A stretch of DNA of 64,000 bases, taken from assembly GCF_013401555.1 (NCBI RefSeq), contig NZ_CP058552.1:6944001-7008000 (forward strand), read 5' to 3'. Below the pieces are notes generated by a model. The model was not told the origin of the DNA, made no database searches, and saw nothing but the letters and a program-made list of their open reading frames with translations. The position numbers and the translations under genes were made by a program. Below are positions 50,409 through 60,618 of the stretch, one piece after another; position 1 is the first letter of the stretch, and each line of letters begins with the position of its first letter. The stretch is from Paenibacillus sp. E222 (lineage in GTDB: Bacteria > Bacillota > Bacilli > Paenibacillales > Paenibacillaceae).

Positions 50409-51011
50409 TTATTGGACGCCAGGCTGGTGTTGGAGATTACGGCAGAGTACTTTGACATGAGATAACGCAGCCGATTCAATCTCTGCAAAGGTTAAACGGT
50501 CCTGAATATAATACGATATGAATCCGTGCATGGATAAAAACAGCGTACGTGGTACACATTGAATATCCTCTTCTGTACAGCCCTCTTCATTCATGTATTG
50601 CCGAATAATGGAGGCGAACAATTCAAAGCATCTTCCTTGCTCCGTACGACAATACGATAGCAATTCCTCATCCCGAATCATGAACATGATCTCGTACTGA
50701 TACGGATTCTCCAAACCAAAACGAATAAACTCCATCATGATATGTTCCACCTTGCTCACGCCGCCCATGACTGGCCTGACCATGGCTTGCAGCAGCAAAT
50801 GCCCCAGATGATTGAAATCCTCAACCACGATGGCATAAAACAGCTCAGCCTTTTCCTTAAAATGGTAATACAGCGACCCATGACTATAGCCCAGATGCTG
50901 GCCGATGCTTCGCATCGAAATGGCACGGTATCCTTTGGTAATAAAAAGATGCCTCGCCGCCTCCAGTATCCGCTCCCTCGACAACTCCTGTTCGACTGCT
51001 CTTCTAGCCAT
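50409..51011 (-). CDS. TetR-family transcriptional regulator
   Basis: This is a 200-residue repressor. The N-terminal helix-turn-helix runs over about 12-58 (ARHLFITKGYRAISMRSIGQ and GYSHGSLYYHFKEKAEL), followed by a helical ligand-binding domain with YRTEQGRCFELFASI. It is 5 nt downstream of the yigZ-type gene and probably co-transcribed. No obvious target (exporter or dehydrogenase) is adjacent, so the effector and regulon are unknown. Confidence 0.92.
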   Translation of the reverse strand: MARRAVEQELSRERILEAARHLFITKGYRAISMRSIGQHLGYSHGSLYYHFKEKAELFYAIVVEDFNHLGHLLLQAMVRPVMGGVSKVEHIMMEFIRFGLENPYQYEIMFMIRDEELLSYCRTEQGRCFELFASIIRQYMNEEGCTEEDIQCVPRTLFLSMHGFISYYIQDRLTFAEIESAALSHVKVLCRNLQHQPGVQ

Positions 51012-51016
51012 ATATT

Positions 51017-51649
51017 TTATTCCCCTTCAATAAAATAAAGCCGCTGTCCCTCCGTGATCCGGGATTGCCCTTGCGTCAAATCTGTGATCCAGGCCACAAA
51101 TGCCTCAGTTTCACTATCCGGCGGAAGACAAGTCAACGTAACCTTATCGGTGAACCCAGTTTCACCTGTACGGACTTCCCGGCTCCTTAATTCATTTTCT
51201 ACTTTGCCCAGCCATGTATAATCCAGTTCAACAAACACTTCACGATGGAGCACTTTGGTAATCGCTTCCCCGGCTTCTATGGCTGCAACTGCTCCATCCG
51301 TATAAGCGCGAATTAACCCACCTGCTCCAAGCATAATTCCCCCAAAGTAACGTGTAACAACAATAGCCACATTTTTCAATTGCTGATTTTTGATGACTTC
51401 AAGAATCGGTTTTCCAGCGGTTCCGCTTGGTTCGCCATCATCGGATTGCTTCTGGATCTCATCCCGCTCACCAATCATGTATGCGGAGCAGTTATGAGTA
51501 GCATTCCAATGTTTTTTCTTGATTTCATCAATAAAAGCATTGGCTTCTTCTTCTGTCGTGACCGGCATAATATGACCGATAAACCGCGACTTTTTGATTA
51601 CAATTTCCAGATTGCCCGGTCCTCGAACCGTGCGATAACGTTCAATCAT
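51017..51649 (-). CDS. yigZ: YigZ/IMPACT-family protein
   Basis: This 210-residue protein has the conserved IMPACT domain (KKSRFIGHIMPVTTEEEANA; HNCSAYMIG; SDDGEPSGTAGKPILEVI; VTRYFGGIMLGAGGL) and a C-terminal DUF1949/EF-G-V-like domain. Family members have roles near ribosomes and proline-peptide handling, but bacterial YigZ function is unproven. The frame is open 20 codons further upstream. The ATG at 51649 gives the conserved MIERYRTV start. Confidence 0.92.
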   Translation of the reverse strand: MIERYRTVRGPGNLEIVIKKSRFIGHIMPVTTEEEANAFIDEIKKKHWNATHNCSAYMIGERDEIQKQSDDGEPSGTAGKPILEVIKNQQLKNVAIVVTRYFGGIMLGAGGLIRAYTDGAVAAIEAGEAITKVLHREVFVELDYTWLGKVENELRSREVRTGETGFTDKVTLTCLPPDSETEAFVAWITDLTQGQSRITEGQRLYFIEGE

Positions 51650-51813
51650 CCCTATCCAACTTTCCACCAATTTGATCCATTTTACAAGAAAGCAGTTCCC
51701 CGCGCGCACGCGGACGAACTGCCTTGGTTTAACATCCGGGAAACCATTGCTTCACAATGACTCCCCGAATGTAATTACATTACCTTATTTAACTATATGA
51801 GCAGACCGATGAA

Positions 51814-53169
51814 TTATTCGGAAAGTCTCGCTTCAAGCGCTGCTTTCTCTTCTTCAAAGCCTGGTTTGCCCAGCAAAGCGAACATATTTTTCTTGTAAGC
51901 TTCCACGCCTGGTTGGTCAAATGGATTGACTCCCAGCAGGTAACCACTAATGCCGCATGCTTTTTCAAAGAAGTATACCAGATATCCGAAAGAATATGGA
52001 GACATATCTGGAATGTTCACAATCAAGTTCGGTACTTGACCATCTGTGTGTGCAAGCAGTGTTCCTTGGAACGCTTTTTTGTTAACGAAGTCCATCGTTT
52101 TACCTTCAAGGAAATTCAGACCATCCAGATCATCCGGATCCGCTTCGATCGAAATATGCTCCGATACTTCAGCAACCTGAATCACCGTTTCAAAGATGTT
52201 CCGGCTACCCTCTTGAATGAATTGACCCATGGAGTGCAAGTCAGTCGAGAAATCAACGGAAGCAGGATAAATCCCTTTGTAGTCTTTACCTTCACTCTCT
52301 CCGTAAAGCTGTTTCCACCATTCGGATACAAAGTGCAGGGAAGGCTCGTAGTTTACGAGAATTTCTGTGCCTTTACCTTTGCGATACAGTGCGTTACGAA
52401 CAGCTGCATATTGATATGCTTCGTTCTCAGCTACGTTCGGGTTGCTGTATTCTTTGGAAGCGTCAGCCGCACCTTGCATCATTTCTTCGATGCTGATACC
52501 AGCTGCTGCGATTGGCAGCAAACCTACAGCCGTCAGAACGGAGTAACGTCCACCTACATCATCCGGGATAATGAAGGATTCATAGCCTTCTTCATTCGCC
52601 AGTTTTTTCAGTGCGCCGCGCTCTTTATCTGTTGTTGCATAGATCCGTTTGCGAGCTTCTTCTTTACCGTATTTTTTCTCCAGTGCTGCACGGAAGATAC
52701 GGAAAGCAATCGCTGGCTCCGTTGTTGTACCCGATTTGGAAATAACGTTAACGGAGAAGTCTTTGCCTTCAACCAGATCCAGCAAATGAGTTACATACGT
52801 GGAGCTGATGTTGTTTCCTGCAAAGTAGATTTCAGGCGTTTTGCGTTTGTCTTTAGGCAGATTGTTGTAGAAAGAGTGCGTAAGCATCTCGATCGCTGCA
52901 CGTGCACCAAGGTATGATCCACCGATACCAATAACGATCAGTACTTCAGAATCACTTTGGATTTTAGCAGCCGCTTTTTGAATACGGGAGAACTCTTCTT
53001 TGTCATAAGCGGTAGGCAGGTCGATCCAGCCCAGATAATCCGATCCGGTTCCCGTTCCGTTGTGGAGCTGCTCGTGAGCCAAACGAATCGGTTCAGCGAA
53101 ATAGTCCACTTCATGTTGATTGACAAATTGCAGGGCAGTGCTGTAGTCAAACTTCACTTTTTTTGCCAT
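51814..53169 (-). CDS. pgi: Glucose-6-phosphate isomerase
   Basis: This 451-residue glycolytic enzyme converts glucose-6-phosphate and fructose-6-phosphate. [15 protein letters not shown] and [14 protein letters not shown] are the sugar-phosphate-binding motifs. [14 protein letters not shown] is signature 1, and [10 protein letters not shown] and the C-terminal [12 protein letters not shown] carry further catalytic residues. The size is that of the Bacillus/Staphylococcus form. AGGAGG lies 13 bases upstream of the ATG. It is a single-gene unit. Confidence 0.96.
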   Translation of the reverse strand: MAKKVKFDYSTALQFVNQHEVDYFAEPIRLAHEQLHNGTGTGSDYLGWIDLPTAYDKEEFSRIQKAAAKIQSDSEVLIVIGIGGSYLGARAAIEMLTHSFYNNLPKDKRKTPEIYFAGNNISSTYVTHLLDLVEGKDFSVNVISKSGTTTEPAIAFRIFRAALEKKYGKEEARKRIYATTDKERGALKKLANEEGYESFIIPDDVGGRYSVLTAVGLLPIAAAGISIEEMMQGAADASKEYSNPNVAENEAYQYAAVRNALYRKGKGTEILVNYEPSLHFVSEWWKQLYGESEGKDYKGIYPASVDFSTDLHSMGQFIQEGSRNIFETVIQVAEVSEHISIEADPDDLDGLNFLEGKTMDFVNKKAFQGTLLAHTDGQVPNLIVNIPDMSPYSFGYLVYFFEKACGISGYLLGVNPFDQPGVEAYKKNMFALLGKPGFEEEKAALEARLSE

Positions 53170-53302
53170 GATCTATAAAACCTCCTGATATCGGTAGCGT
53201 ATTTTTTCCGTTTTCCATTCTAAAACAACTTAGCCTAAGGATACTTCAAATCCACAGGGCTGACAAGCTTGCAGCCCGAACTTTGTCGTTAGAGTTTAAG
53301 AA

Positions 53303-53349
53303 GCAAAAAGGGTTAACCGAATCCGCGAGTCGCGGTTCTGGTTACCCTT
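53303..53349 (-). terminator. Terminator after ppnP
   Basis: On the minus strand AAGGGTAACC..AACCGCG and CGCGGATT..GGTTAACCCTT pair, followed by TTTGC. It lies just after the ppnP stop and upstream of pgi. Confidence 0.85.
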
Positions 53350-53355
53350 CTTGTA

Positions 53356-53673
53356 TTATTCCGCCGGGTACGAACAGCAGTAGTCGGTAACGCTGCGTAT
53401 CTCCAGTTTAAATTTGGATTCGGCAGGTACGTGGAACGTAGCTTGACCTTGAATCTCTTGCCAATCTTCTTCTCCGGGAAGCAATACTCTCAGATCGCCG
53501 GACAGAATCTCCATAATTTCACGGGAATCTGTACCGAACTCATAACTGCCTGGAAGCATAATGCCCAGAGTCACCTTGCTGCCATCCCCCAAAATAACTG
53601 TTCTGCTGGTTACCTGGCCCTCATAATAAATGTTGGCCTCTTTCACTACACTGACTTGATCAAACTGTGACAT
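53356..53673 (-). CDS. ppnP: Pyrimidine/purine nucleoside phosphorylase
   Basis: This is a 105-residue cupin-fold enzyme (DUF1255/PpnP) that phosphorolyses several nucleosides. It matches family length and motifs: [36 protein letters not shown], the [13 protein letters not shown] loop and the C-terminal CCSYPAE. The ATG at 53673 is followed by the normal MSQFDQVSV. It is between tkt and pgi, all on the minus strand, but separate terminators suggest single units. Confidence 0.93.
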   Translation of the reverse strand: MSQFDQVSVVKEANIYYEGQVTSRTVILGDGSKVTLGIMLPGSYEFGTDSREIMEILSGDLRVLLPGEEDWQEIQGQATFHVPAESKFKLEIRSVTDYCCSYPAE

Positions 53674-53819
53674 GCGTACCCGCTCCCCCTGAAGTTAATG
53701 AAAACAAAAGGCAAAACAGATCAGGGCGATTGCCCGCCCATTCTCTGCCGGAATTCACTTGCTGCTCGGCAGGACTCGCAGTTGAGCTCATCCCATTCAC
53801 AGCAGCGCTTATGAAGCTA

Positions 53820-55862
53820 TTACAGCAATGCTTTTACGCGACTAACCACGTTCTCCACGGTGAAGCCGTACTCTTGGATCACACGGTCGCCAGGCGCAGA
53901 TGCACCGAATGTGTTGATTCCGAGAATGTCGCCTTGATCGCCGACATATTTTTCCCAACCCATTGGGTGAGCCATTTCAATCGCCAGACGCGCTTTAACA
54001 TCCGGAAGCAGGACGGATTCTTTGTATGCTTTGTCCTGTTTCTCGAACAGATCCCAGCTCGGCATGCTGATTACGCGAACTTGGATGCCTTGTTCAGCAA
54101 GTGCTGCTTGAGCTTTGACAGCCAGCTGCACTTCGGAACCTGTCGCGATGATTTGAGCAACAGCTTTGCCGTCTTTTGCATCAGAGACAACATATGCACC
54201 ACGTTTCACGTTTTCACGGGAACCTTCAACGGTACCTTCCAGAATCGGCAGGTTTTGACGAGTGAGTACGAGTGCAACCGGATTGCTCTTGTTCTCAAGC
54301 GCATAAGCCCATGCTGCAGAAGTTTCATTACCGTCAGCCGGACGAATAACTGTCAGGTTAGGAATGATGCGCAGGGATGCCAATTGCTCGATTGGTTCGT
54401 GAGTAGGACCGTCTTCACCAACAGCGATACTGTCGTGAGTCAGGACGTACGTTACAGGCAGACCCATCAGGGCAGCGAGACGAACAGCTGGACGCAGGTA
54501 GTCTGTAAATACGAAGAATGTACCTCCGAATACTTTCACACCACTGTGCAGTGCCATACCGTTCATTGCTCCAGCCATACCGAATTCACGGATACCGAAG
54601 TAGATGTTGCGGCCGGAGTAATCTTCAGGTGTGAAGTTCTCCAGGTTGTTCAGGTGAGTCATTGTGGAGCTTTCCAGGTCAGCAGATCCACCTGTCAGTT
54701 GTGGCACGTTATGAGCCAAACCGTTCAGAGCATTACCGGATGCTACACGAGTGGATACAGCTTTGTCTGTTGCTGCATATTTAGGCAGATCACGATCCCA
54801 ACCTTCTGGAAGGTCGCCATTGATTGCCGTTTCGAATTGAGCTGCCAGCTCAGGGAATGCTTTTTTGTACTCGGCAAATTTCTCGTCCCATGCTTTGTTT
54901 GCAGAGATACCACGATCTTTCACTTGTGCAAAGTGTTCGCGAACTTCAGTTGGAACGTGGAAATCTTCCTCGTAAACCCATTTGTAAAACTCTTTGGTCA
55001 ATTTGGCTTCGTCTGCACCCAGTGGAGATCCGTGAGTACCGCCGTGGCCGCCTTTACCTTGTTTGTTCGGGCTACCGTAACCAATTACAGTTTTAACTTC
55101 AATCAGTGTAGGACGAAGCGTATCTGCTTGACCTTCCTCGATTGCTTTTTGGATTGCAGGCAGATCGTTACCATCTTCAACGCGCAGTACTTGCCAGCCG
55201 TAAGCTTCAAAACGCTTCGCAATGCTTTCGGAAGAAGACAGATTCAATTTACCATCCAACGTGATGTCATTGGAGTCGAACAACATGATCAATTTACCCA
55301 GGTGCAAACGTCCAGCCAGGGAAGCTGATTCATGGGATACGCCTTCCATCAAGTCACCGTCACCACAGATTGCGTAAGTGTAGTGGTCGATTACGTTGAA
55401 TTTGTCTTTATTGTATGTTGCGCCCAGTTGAGCTTCAGCCATAGCCATACCTACAGCCATTGCAATACCTTGGCCCAGTGGTCCAGTTGTTGCGTCAACG
55501 CCTGCAGTATGTCCGAATTCCGGGTGACCCGGCGTTTTGCTTCCCCATTGGCGGAACTGTTTCAATTCTTCCATAGGCAGGTCATACCCGCTCAGGTGAA
55601 GCAAGCTGTACAGCAACATGGAGCCATGTCCTGCGGACAGGACAAAACGGTCCCGGTTAACCCAAGTTGGGTGGTCCGGGTTATGTGTCATCGTTTTTGC
55701 AAAAAGTTGGTACCCCATTGGAGCGGAGCCCATAGGCATTCCCGGGTGTCCGGAATTTGCCTTCTCGATTGCATCAATCGCCAGTGTACGTACGGTAGTG
55801 ATTGACAGATTGTCGATGGTGTTGTTCTCTTCCTTTTGAATCGCTTCGTTCTTGTCAGTCAT
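53820..55862 (-). CDS. tkt: Transketolase
   Basis: This 680-residue thiamine-diphosphate enzyme of the pentose phosphate pathway has [17 protein letters not shown] near the N-terminus, the ThDP and metal motif [30 protein letters not shown], and a pyrimidine-binding domain with [18 protein letters not shown]. The full family length is present. GAGGAGG precedes the ATG at 55862. A very long antisense open frame (53667-55328) is a shadow of this gene. Its gap upstream (55863-56295) carries its promoter. Confidence 0.96.
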   Translation of the reverse strand: MTDKNEAIQKEENNTIDNLSITTVRTLAIDAIEKANSGHPGMPMGSAPMGYQLFAKTMTHNPDHPTWVNRDRFVLSAGHGSMLLYSLLHLSGYDLPMEELKQFRQWGSKTPGHPEFGHTAGVDATTGPLGQGIAMAVGMAMAEAQLGATYNKDKFNVIDHYTYAICGDGDLMEGVSHESASLAGRLHLGKLIMLFDSNDITLDGKLNLSSSESIAKRFEAYGWQVLRVEDGNDLPAIQKAIEEGQADTLRPTLIEVKTVIGYGSPNKQGKGGHGGTHGSPLGADEAKLTKEFYKWVYEEDFHVPTEVREHFAQVKDRGISANKAWDEKFAEYKKAFPELAAQFETAINGDLPEGWDRDLPKYAATDKAVSTRVASGNALNGLAHNVPQLTGGSADLESSTMTHLNNLENFTPEDYSGRNIYFGIREFGMAGAMNGMALHSGVKVFGGTFFVFTDYLRPAVRLAALMGLPVTYVLTHDSIAVGEDGPTHEPIEQLASLRIIPNLTVIRPADGNETSAAWAYALENKSNPVALVLTRQNLPILEGTVEGSRENVKRGAYVVSDAKDGKAVAQIIATGSEVQLAVKAQAALAEQGIQVRVISMPSWDLFEKQDKAYKESVLLPDVKARLAIEMAHPMGWEKYVGDQGDILGINTFGASAPGDRVIQEYGFTVENVVSRVKALL

Positions 55863-56295
55863 GGTTTGTCCTCCTCATGTCTTTAGATAAGTCGGGTTGC
55901 GCAAGCGAATCCCTCTCATCATACAAGCAAACCGAATTTCACAATAAGTGAATCCGCTTGAGTGTTTCATTTTGACTTATTCACTTTTGTATTGTATCAC
56001 TTGGCGTGAAGGTTTTCCATAACCTTCTTTTAGAAGATCGGGAAAATTCGGCTGTTTATGACGAGGGATTTGTTTCCAGTTGCGCAAAAAGAGTGTCATA
56101 CTGAGCATTTCAGCATATCTTCTAGCTCAGCCAGCATCGCAAATCCATCGGATGAAGTATAACCTTTAAGCGGAAAACCATACTCTTTTTAGATATTGAA
56201 GTTGATTTTGCATATAATGGTCCTTGATCATGATTGGAAAAATCGGACTTTTATGCACATCAGGCTGTACTTCATATGGAAAGGAGGGTTCGCAT
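55863..56295. other. Intergenic region between tkt and the 56296 membrane gene
   Basis: This 433-base gap holds the divergent tkt promoter (a TACAAT -10 on the minus strand near 55995) and an imperfect inverted repeat GTGAATAAGT/TCACTTATTGTG (55940-55990). It also holds the ribosome site AAAGGAGGG of the membrane gene. I see no riboswitch, repeat element or RNA gene in it. Confidence 0.45.
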
Positions 56296-56784
56296 ATGCC
56301 GGAACATTTGGCTAAGTCAACAAATTCGCTAAAGCACATATTACCCTGGAAGGCCGGGGTTTTAACAGGTCTTACATCCGGACTGGTGCTCGGGTTCTTT
56401 TTAAAGGCTATTCAGACCTACACTGGTGAAAAAGTCTATACCTTGCTGCTGAACATTGATTTTGTTCCATGGCTTCCGCCCACATTACCTGAATACATCG
56501 AATTTGTGCTGCATCTTATCGTTTCCATAATCATTGGCATCTTCTACATATGGTGGATTCAGCGTTCAGGTCATCCGATATTCAAAGGCATCCTGATTGG
56601 AGTTCTATCTTCCCTGCTATATATACCGCTCTCCCAGCTTTCGAGTCGTGTGCCTGATCTATATGATATAAAAGCGATTCTTTACTGGTTGGCAGGGCAT
56701 CTGTTATTTGGCGTGGTCCTTGGCTGGTGCGGTCATCTACGGAAACACAACCAAAAAGGCGATCCCCCGTTCAGACATGAATAG
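56296..56784 (+). CDS. Membrane protein of unknown function
   Basis: This 162-residue protein has four hydrophobic segments: AGVLTGLTSGLVLGFFLKAI, FVLHLIVSIIIGIFYIWWIQ, ILIGVLSSLLYIPLSQL and ILYWLAGHLLFGVVLGWCG. I do not recognise the family with confidence; it may be related to YagU-like membrane proteins. The frame opens at 56224, but AAAGGAGGG lies 6-7 nt before the ATG at 56296. The terminator stem overlaps the last codons. It is convergent with purU. Confidence 0.8.
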   Translation: MPEHLAKSTNSLKHILPWKAGVLTGLTSGLVLGFFLKAIQTYTGEKVYTLLLNIDFVPWLPPTLPEYIEFVLHLIVSIIIGIFYIWWIQRSGHPIFKGILIGVLSSLLYIPLSQLSSRVPDLYDIKAILYWLAGHLLFGVVLGWCGHLRKHNQKGDPPFRHE

Positions 56785-56803
56785 GGAACCGCCTTTTCTT
56801 TTT
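56755..56803 (+). terminator. Terminator overlapping the 3' end of the membrane gene
   Basis: AAAGGCG..CCCC pairs with GGG..CCGCCTTT and is followed by TCTTTTTTT. The 5' arm lies within the last codons. Confidence 0.82.
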
Positions 56804-56864
56804 TTCGGAATAGAACTGAACTGCATCTTTCCGAATCAACCTTGCGCAGTATTAAAGCATTAGC

Positions 56865-57758
56865 TTAAAATACAACGGTTTTATTTTCATGAACCAGTAC
56901 ACGGTCTTCAACATGCCATTTGACCGCACGAGCAAGAACTACACGCTCAATGGTACGTCCAATGCGTTTCAACTCGGTTACATCATCCCCGTGGCTTACA
57001 CGCTGAACGTCCTGCTCAATGATCGGTCCGCCATCCAGCTCTTCCGTAACATAGTGAGCCGTCGCACCGATAATTTTGACACCTCGGTTGTACGCTTGGG
57101 CATACGGTTTACCGCCGACAAAGGCAGGCAGAAATGAGTGATGAATGTTAATTATGCGATTGCGGTAATGCTCAATGAACATCGGGGAAATGATTTGCAT
57201 GTAACGCGCAAGAATAATTACATCGATATCATTGCCAATGACGTCCAACTGACGTTGTTCCGCTTCCTTCTTCGTATCTGCTGTAACCGGAATATGGTGA
57301 TAAGGAATGCCAAATGATTCTACATAATCCTTCATATCCAGATGATTGCTCACGACAAGCGCGATGTCTGCATCCAGATCGCCAGCCTGCCATTGCCACA
57401 ACAGCTCAACCAGACAGTGATCCTCCTTGGATACAAAGATGGCAAGTTTCTTCTTGCGGCTAACCGCAGAAAGGCTCCAATCCATTTTGAAACGGCTTGC
57501 CACTTCTTCAAAATCAGCTTCCAGCTTGGGCAGGTTCACCGATAATTGTGGAAGATCGAACTCAATCCGCATAAAAAACATGCCGCCAGCCGGGTCCATT
57601 GTGTATTGGTCCGACTGTACAATGTTTGCACCATGCTGGTGCAAGAAATGGGATACTGCGGCAACAATTCCCGGTCCATCCGGACAGGAAATAAGCATCC
57701 GCGCCCGATCGGCGCGGTTTTTAACATCAGGTCGTACTTGTTTAGCGTGAATCTCCAT
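56865..57758 (-). CDS. purU: Formyltetrahydrofolate deformylase
   Basis: This 297-residue enzyme hydrolyses 10-formyl-THF to formate and THF, balancing one-carbon pools and supplying formate for purine synthesis. An N-terminal ACT domain (about 20-95; ISCPDGPGIVAAVSHFLHQH) precedes the formyltransferase-like domain with ILARYMQIIS, INIHHSFLPAF (catalytic His), and GATAHYVTEELDGGPII with its conserved Asp. GAAGGAGG lies upstream of the ATG. It follows the endonuclease IV gene by 22 nt and is probably co-transcribed. Confidence 0.95.
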   Translation of the reverse strand: MEIHAKQVRPDVKNRADRARMLISCPDGPGIVAAVSHFLHQHGANIVQSDQYTMDPAGGMFFMRIEFDLPQLSVNLPKLEADFEEVASRFKMDWSLSAVSRKKKLAIFVSKEDHCLVELLWQWQAGDLDADIALVVSNHLDMKDYVESFGIPYHHIPVTADTKKEAEQRQLDVIGNDIDVIILARYMQIISPMFIEHYRNRIINIHHSFLPAFVGGKPYAQAYNRGVKIIGATAHYVTEELDGGPIIEQDVQRVSHGDDVTELKRIGRTIERVVLARAVKWHVEDRVLVHENKTVVF

Positions 57759-57780
57759 CGGGTTAATTTTCCTCCTTCAA

Positions 57781-58911
57781 CTAGGCCGTGACAAAAATTT
57801 CTTTGCCTGCAAGCCAGGCGATCAAACGTTGATTCAGTTGTTCTTCATTCAAGTGCGGGAACAATGCGGCTTCAGCCACGAGGTCATACAGACGTTCCAA
57901 CGGCTCACGTGGATCGGCTTTTTTCGCTTTGGCATCATTCTTGAGCAATGTCCAGATATCCAGAACATATGAACGGGACTCGATCTCTTTTCCTTTGAAG
58001 AAATGATGCAGTTGTTCCACTTCTGTCAGAAATTCGGGACCAAATCGACCAGCAACATCCCCGCGTAGCAATGCAATCTCTGCTTCATACATAGGACGCT
58101 GAGTTTTGGCTTCTTTACCAATCCAAGGCGTTTCCAAAATAAACGGACGCCCTTGAAGAGCCTCGTGATGCACGACACGGTTAATGGCTTCAAAACCAAT
58201 CCAGCCGGAGCCAATCGGTGTATGACGGTCCTTGTGCGCACCCACAGGGTTCTTACTATCATTAATATGCATTACGGCAATGCGGTCAAGCCCTACCGTA
58301 CGATCAAATTGTTCAAGAACACCGTCCAGGTCGTTCACGATATCATAACCCGCATCGTGAATGTGACATGTATCCATACATACAGTAAGGCGTTCATTGT
58401 GTGTAACCTTCTCCATGATCTGAGCAATTTCTTCGAAGCTGCGGCCCATTTCAGTTCCTTTGCCGGCCATCGTTTCCAGAGCGATATTCACATCCGTCTC
58501 TTTCACTCCGTCCAGCACTTCATTCAAGCCTTCAGCAATACGTCCGATGCCGTAGTGAGCATCCTTGTCCGTAAATGCGCCGGGATGCAGCACGATATTT
58601 TTGACACCAATCGCATGTGTACGACGGATCTCTTCCTGAAGGAAACTTACGGCCAGTTCATACGTGTTTTCTTTGTATGATCCGAGGTTAATAATGTATG
58701 GCGCATGGACAACGATATCTTCCATTCCGCTCTCTTGCATCGCAAGCTTGCCTTCCTCAATAAACATGGACTCAATAGGCTTGCGGCGGGTATTTTGCGG
58801 TGCACCCGTATATATCATAAACGAACTGGAACCGTACGAGGACGCTTCCTTCGTTGCACTCAATAATCCCTTGTCCGAAAAGGACACATGGGAGCCGATT
58901 TTAAGCATCAT
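57781..58911 (-). CDS. nfo: Endonuclease IV-type AP endonuclease with C-terminal extension
   Basis: This 376-residue TIM-barrel enzyme cuts DNA at abasic sites for base-excision repair. Zinc-ligand motifs are all present: [58 protein letters not shown]. The usual family length is about 285-300. Here some 80 extra residues follow position 295 ([20 protein letters not shown], then a charged helical tail). The two first codons are both ATG, and either start is possible. It is upstream of purU and divergent from the DUF2621 gene. Confidence 0.93.
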   Translation of the reverse strand: MMLKIGSHVSFSDKGLLSATKEASSYGSSSFMIYTGAPQNTRRKPIESMFIEEGKLAMQESGMEDIVVHAPYIINLGSYKENTYELAVSFLQEEIRRTHAIGVKNIVLHPGAFTDKDAHYGIGRIAEGLNEVLDGVKETDVNIALETMAGKGTEMGRSFEEIAQIMEKVTHNERLTVCMDTCHIHDAGYDIVNDLDGVLEQFDRTVGLDRIAVMHINDSKNPVGAHKDRHTPIGSGWIGFEAINRVVHHEALQGRPFILETPWIGKEAKTQRPMYEAEIALLRGDVAGRFGPEFLTEVEQLHHFFKGKEIESRSYVLDIWTLLKNDAKAKKADPREPLERLYDLVAEAALFPHLNEEQLNQRLIAWLAGKEIFVTA

Positions 58912-58954
58912 TAATCCCCCTTTTTCTGAATTATCCCTTATTCTAACGCGATTA

Positions 58955-58983
58955 TCGAAATAAATCTAGAAATGCGCTATAAT
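58955..58983 (+). promoter_or_regulatory. Probable promoter of the DUF2621 gene
   Basis: A perfect -10 TATAAT (58978-58983) is 17 bases after TCGAAA (58955-58960), about 95 bases ahead of the start. Confidence 0.55.
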
Positions 58984-59078
58984 TCGGGATATAGGCTATT
59001 TTTTACAGCTGTAATTTGGAACATGGGTGGGCGGAATCCGTCTTTCCGTGAAAATCAATAATCCGAGGTGACTCCGCA

Positions 59079-59549
59079 ATGATTTTCGACTCCTACGCTT
59101 TGACGTTGACCGTTAGTTCCCCCAGCAATTGGTTTATGAACACGATCGCATTTTGGACCGTTCTTTTGCTTGGAAGTATGTGTGTTGGCGGATTTTTTAT
59201 GATGCGCAAGTTTTTGAAAGTGCTTCCGAAGGCAGACGGGAAATCCAAACTCGATTGGCAGAACCACTGGGTTGAAACCAGCCGTCATTTATGGACAGAT
59301 GAAGCAAAAGCTTTTCTCGACCAGCTTGTAGAGCCCGTTCCAGGCCCATTTCGAGATATCGCCAAACATTCCATCGCAGCAGAAATCGGTAAAATTGCGT
59401 ACGAAAATAATGCACCTGAAGTATCCAGAGATCATTGCATTAAAGGATACATTATAGCCACACCGAAGCGGGATAATAAGTTTCTGGTGAAATTTCTGGA
59501 GAAGAACCAAATTGACTATTCGCCTTATAAACATTTGATGAATAAATAG
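59079..59549 (+). CDS. DUF2621 membrane-anchored protein
   Basis: This is a 156-residue protein with one N-terminal membrane helix (TIAFWTVLLLGSMCVGGFFM, about 22-42) and a cytosolic part. The segments SKLDWQNHWVETSRHLWTDE, FLDQLVEPVPGPFRDIAKHS and DHCIKGYIIATPKRD are conserved in Bacillaceae DUF2621 (YneK-like) proteins. The role is unknown. GAGGTG lies 8 nt before the ATG. It is followed by the epimerase gene on the same strand. Confidence 0.88.
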   Translation: MIFDSYALTLTVSSPSNWFMNTIAFWTVLLLGSMCVGGFFMMRKFLKVLPKADGKSKLDWQNHWVETSRHLWTDEAKAFLDQLVEPVPGPFRDIAKHSIAAEIGKIAYENNAPEVSRDHCIKGYIIATPKRDNKFLVKFLEKNQIDYSPYKHLMNK

Positions 59550-59706
59550 ATCAATGAATTCAGCCGAACATGTATCAGGCTTACATATGTGCAAACATGC
59601 TCCGTCAGGTAAGTCATCCCCAGCAAGGCAGTGCTTACCGCCCGGGGCTGTTTGTCGATCCAGCAATACATGTCAGTACAGTCAAAATAACAAGGGGGGC
59701 GCCAAG

Positions 59707-60618
59707 ATGAAGATTGCGATTTGTGGAGGTACCGGTTTTGTCGGAGGAGCGCTCGTTGATTACTGGCTTCAGACAGGCCATCATGTGAAAGTTATTACAC
59801 GCAAACTGCCGAATTTACATAATCCCAGCCAAAACCTTACTTATATCTCATGGGAACAGGTAGAGGAACAGCCTCATTTGCTGGAAGGAATGGATGCCCT
59901 GGTGAATCTCGCCGGGGAAACGTTGAATCAACGTTGGACAACCAAGGCGAAACTGGAGATCGTTGAATCCAGAGTGACTACTGTAGCGCGCGTAGCCAAA
60001 TTGGTGAATTCACTGGAGCACAAGCCGGAGGTGGTCGTACAGGCATCTGCCATGGCAATCTATGGCACCTCTCCCACAGAAACATTTGATGAGAACAGTC
60101 CACAAAAATCGATGAATTTTCCATCCCGCGTCTCTGAGCAATGGGAAGTTGCTGCTGATGCCATCAAACATGTGAGACTCGTGAAAATCCGCGTCAGCCT
60201 CGTGCTTGGTCATAAAAAAGGGGCATTTCCATTAATGAAACTTCCTTATATGCTTGGTGTTGGGGGCAGGGTGGGAAGCGGCAAACAGTGGACCAGTTGG
60301 ATTCATATTATGGATATTGTGCGTTTGATTGATTTCACGATCCACAATAAAGAAATCTCCGGTCCGGTGAACGCCTCTTCGCCTAACCCCGTTACCAACG
60401 ATGAATTCGGACGAACGGTAGGCAAAGTGTATCATCGTCCGCACTGGTTCCCTGTACCCGCAATTCTGATCAAAACACTGGTTGGAGAACTCTCTGTCGT
60501 GCTGCTGCAAGGGCAGCGGGTTATCCCGCAAAAAGCGTTGGATCACGGATTCCAGTTCACCTTCCCTACATTAACCGAAGCACTTGAAGATCTTAAACAC
60601 CGGGGTCTATCCGACTGA
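59707..60618 (+). CDS. TIGR01777 family NAD-dependent epimerase/reductase
   Basis: This 303-residue extended SDR protein starts MKIAICGGTGFVGGALV with the glycine-rich nucleotide motif. NLAGETLNQRWTTKAKLEI and ASAMAIYGTSPTETFDENS belong to the YfcH/TIGR01777 group, and a C-terminal DUF1731 domain ends the protein. The biochemical substrate is unknown. The frame is open from 59554, but GGGGGG lies 8-9 nt before ATG 59707. Its last codons overlap the end of the convergent FHA gene by 12 bases. Confidence 0.92.
   Translation: MKIAICGGTGFVGGALVDYWLQTGHHVKVITRKLPNLHNPSQNLTYISWEQVEEQPHLLEGMDALVNLAGETLNQRWTTKAKLEIVESRVTTVARVAKLVNSLEHKPEVVVQASAMAIYGTSPTETFDENSPQKSMNFPSRVSEQWEVAADAIKHVRLVKIRVSLVLGHKKGAFPLMKLPYMLGVGGRVGSGKQWTSWIHIMDIVRLIDFTIHNKEISGPVNASSPNPVTNDEFGRTVGKVYHRPHWFPVPAILIKTLVGELSVVLLQGQRVIPQKALDHGFQFTFPTLTEALEDLKHRGLSD

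Noticed and set aside
51913..52917. A 334-codon antisense frame in pgi, and similar long antisense frames in cbiP, oppA, cysA and the chemoreceptor
   Set aside because: All lie opposite genes with clear motifs, with composition typical of complement translation.
53667..55328. A 553-codon open frame antisense to tkt
   Set aside because: It is the complement of strongly biased transketolase codons, has a Cys/Phe/Arg-rich composition, no ribosome site and no domain. It is a shadow frame.
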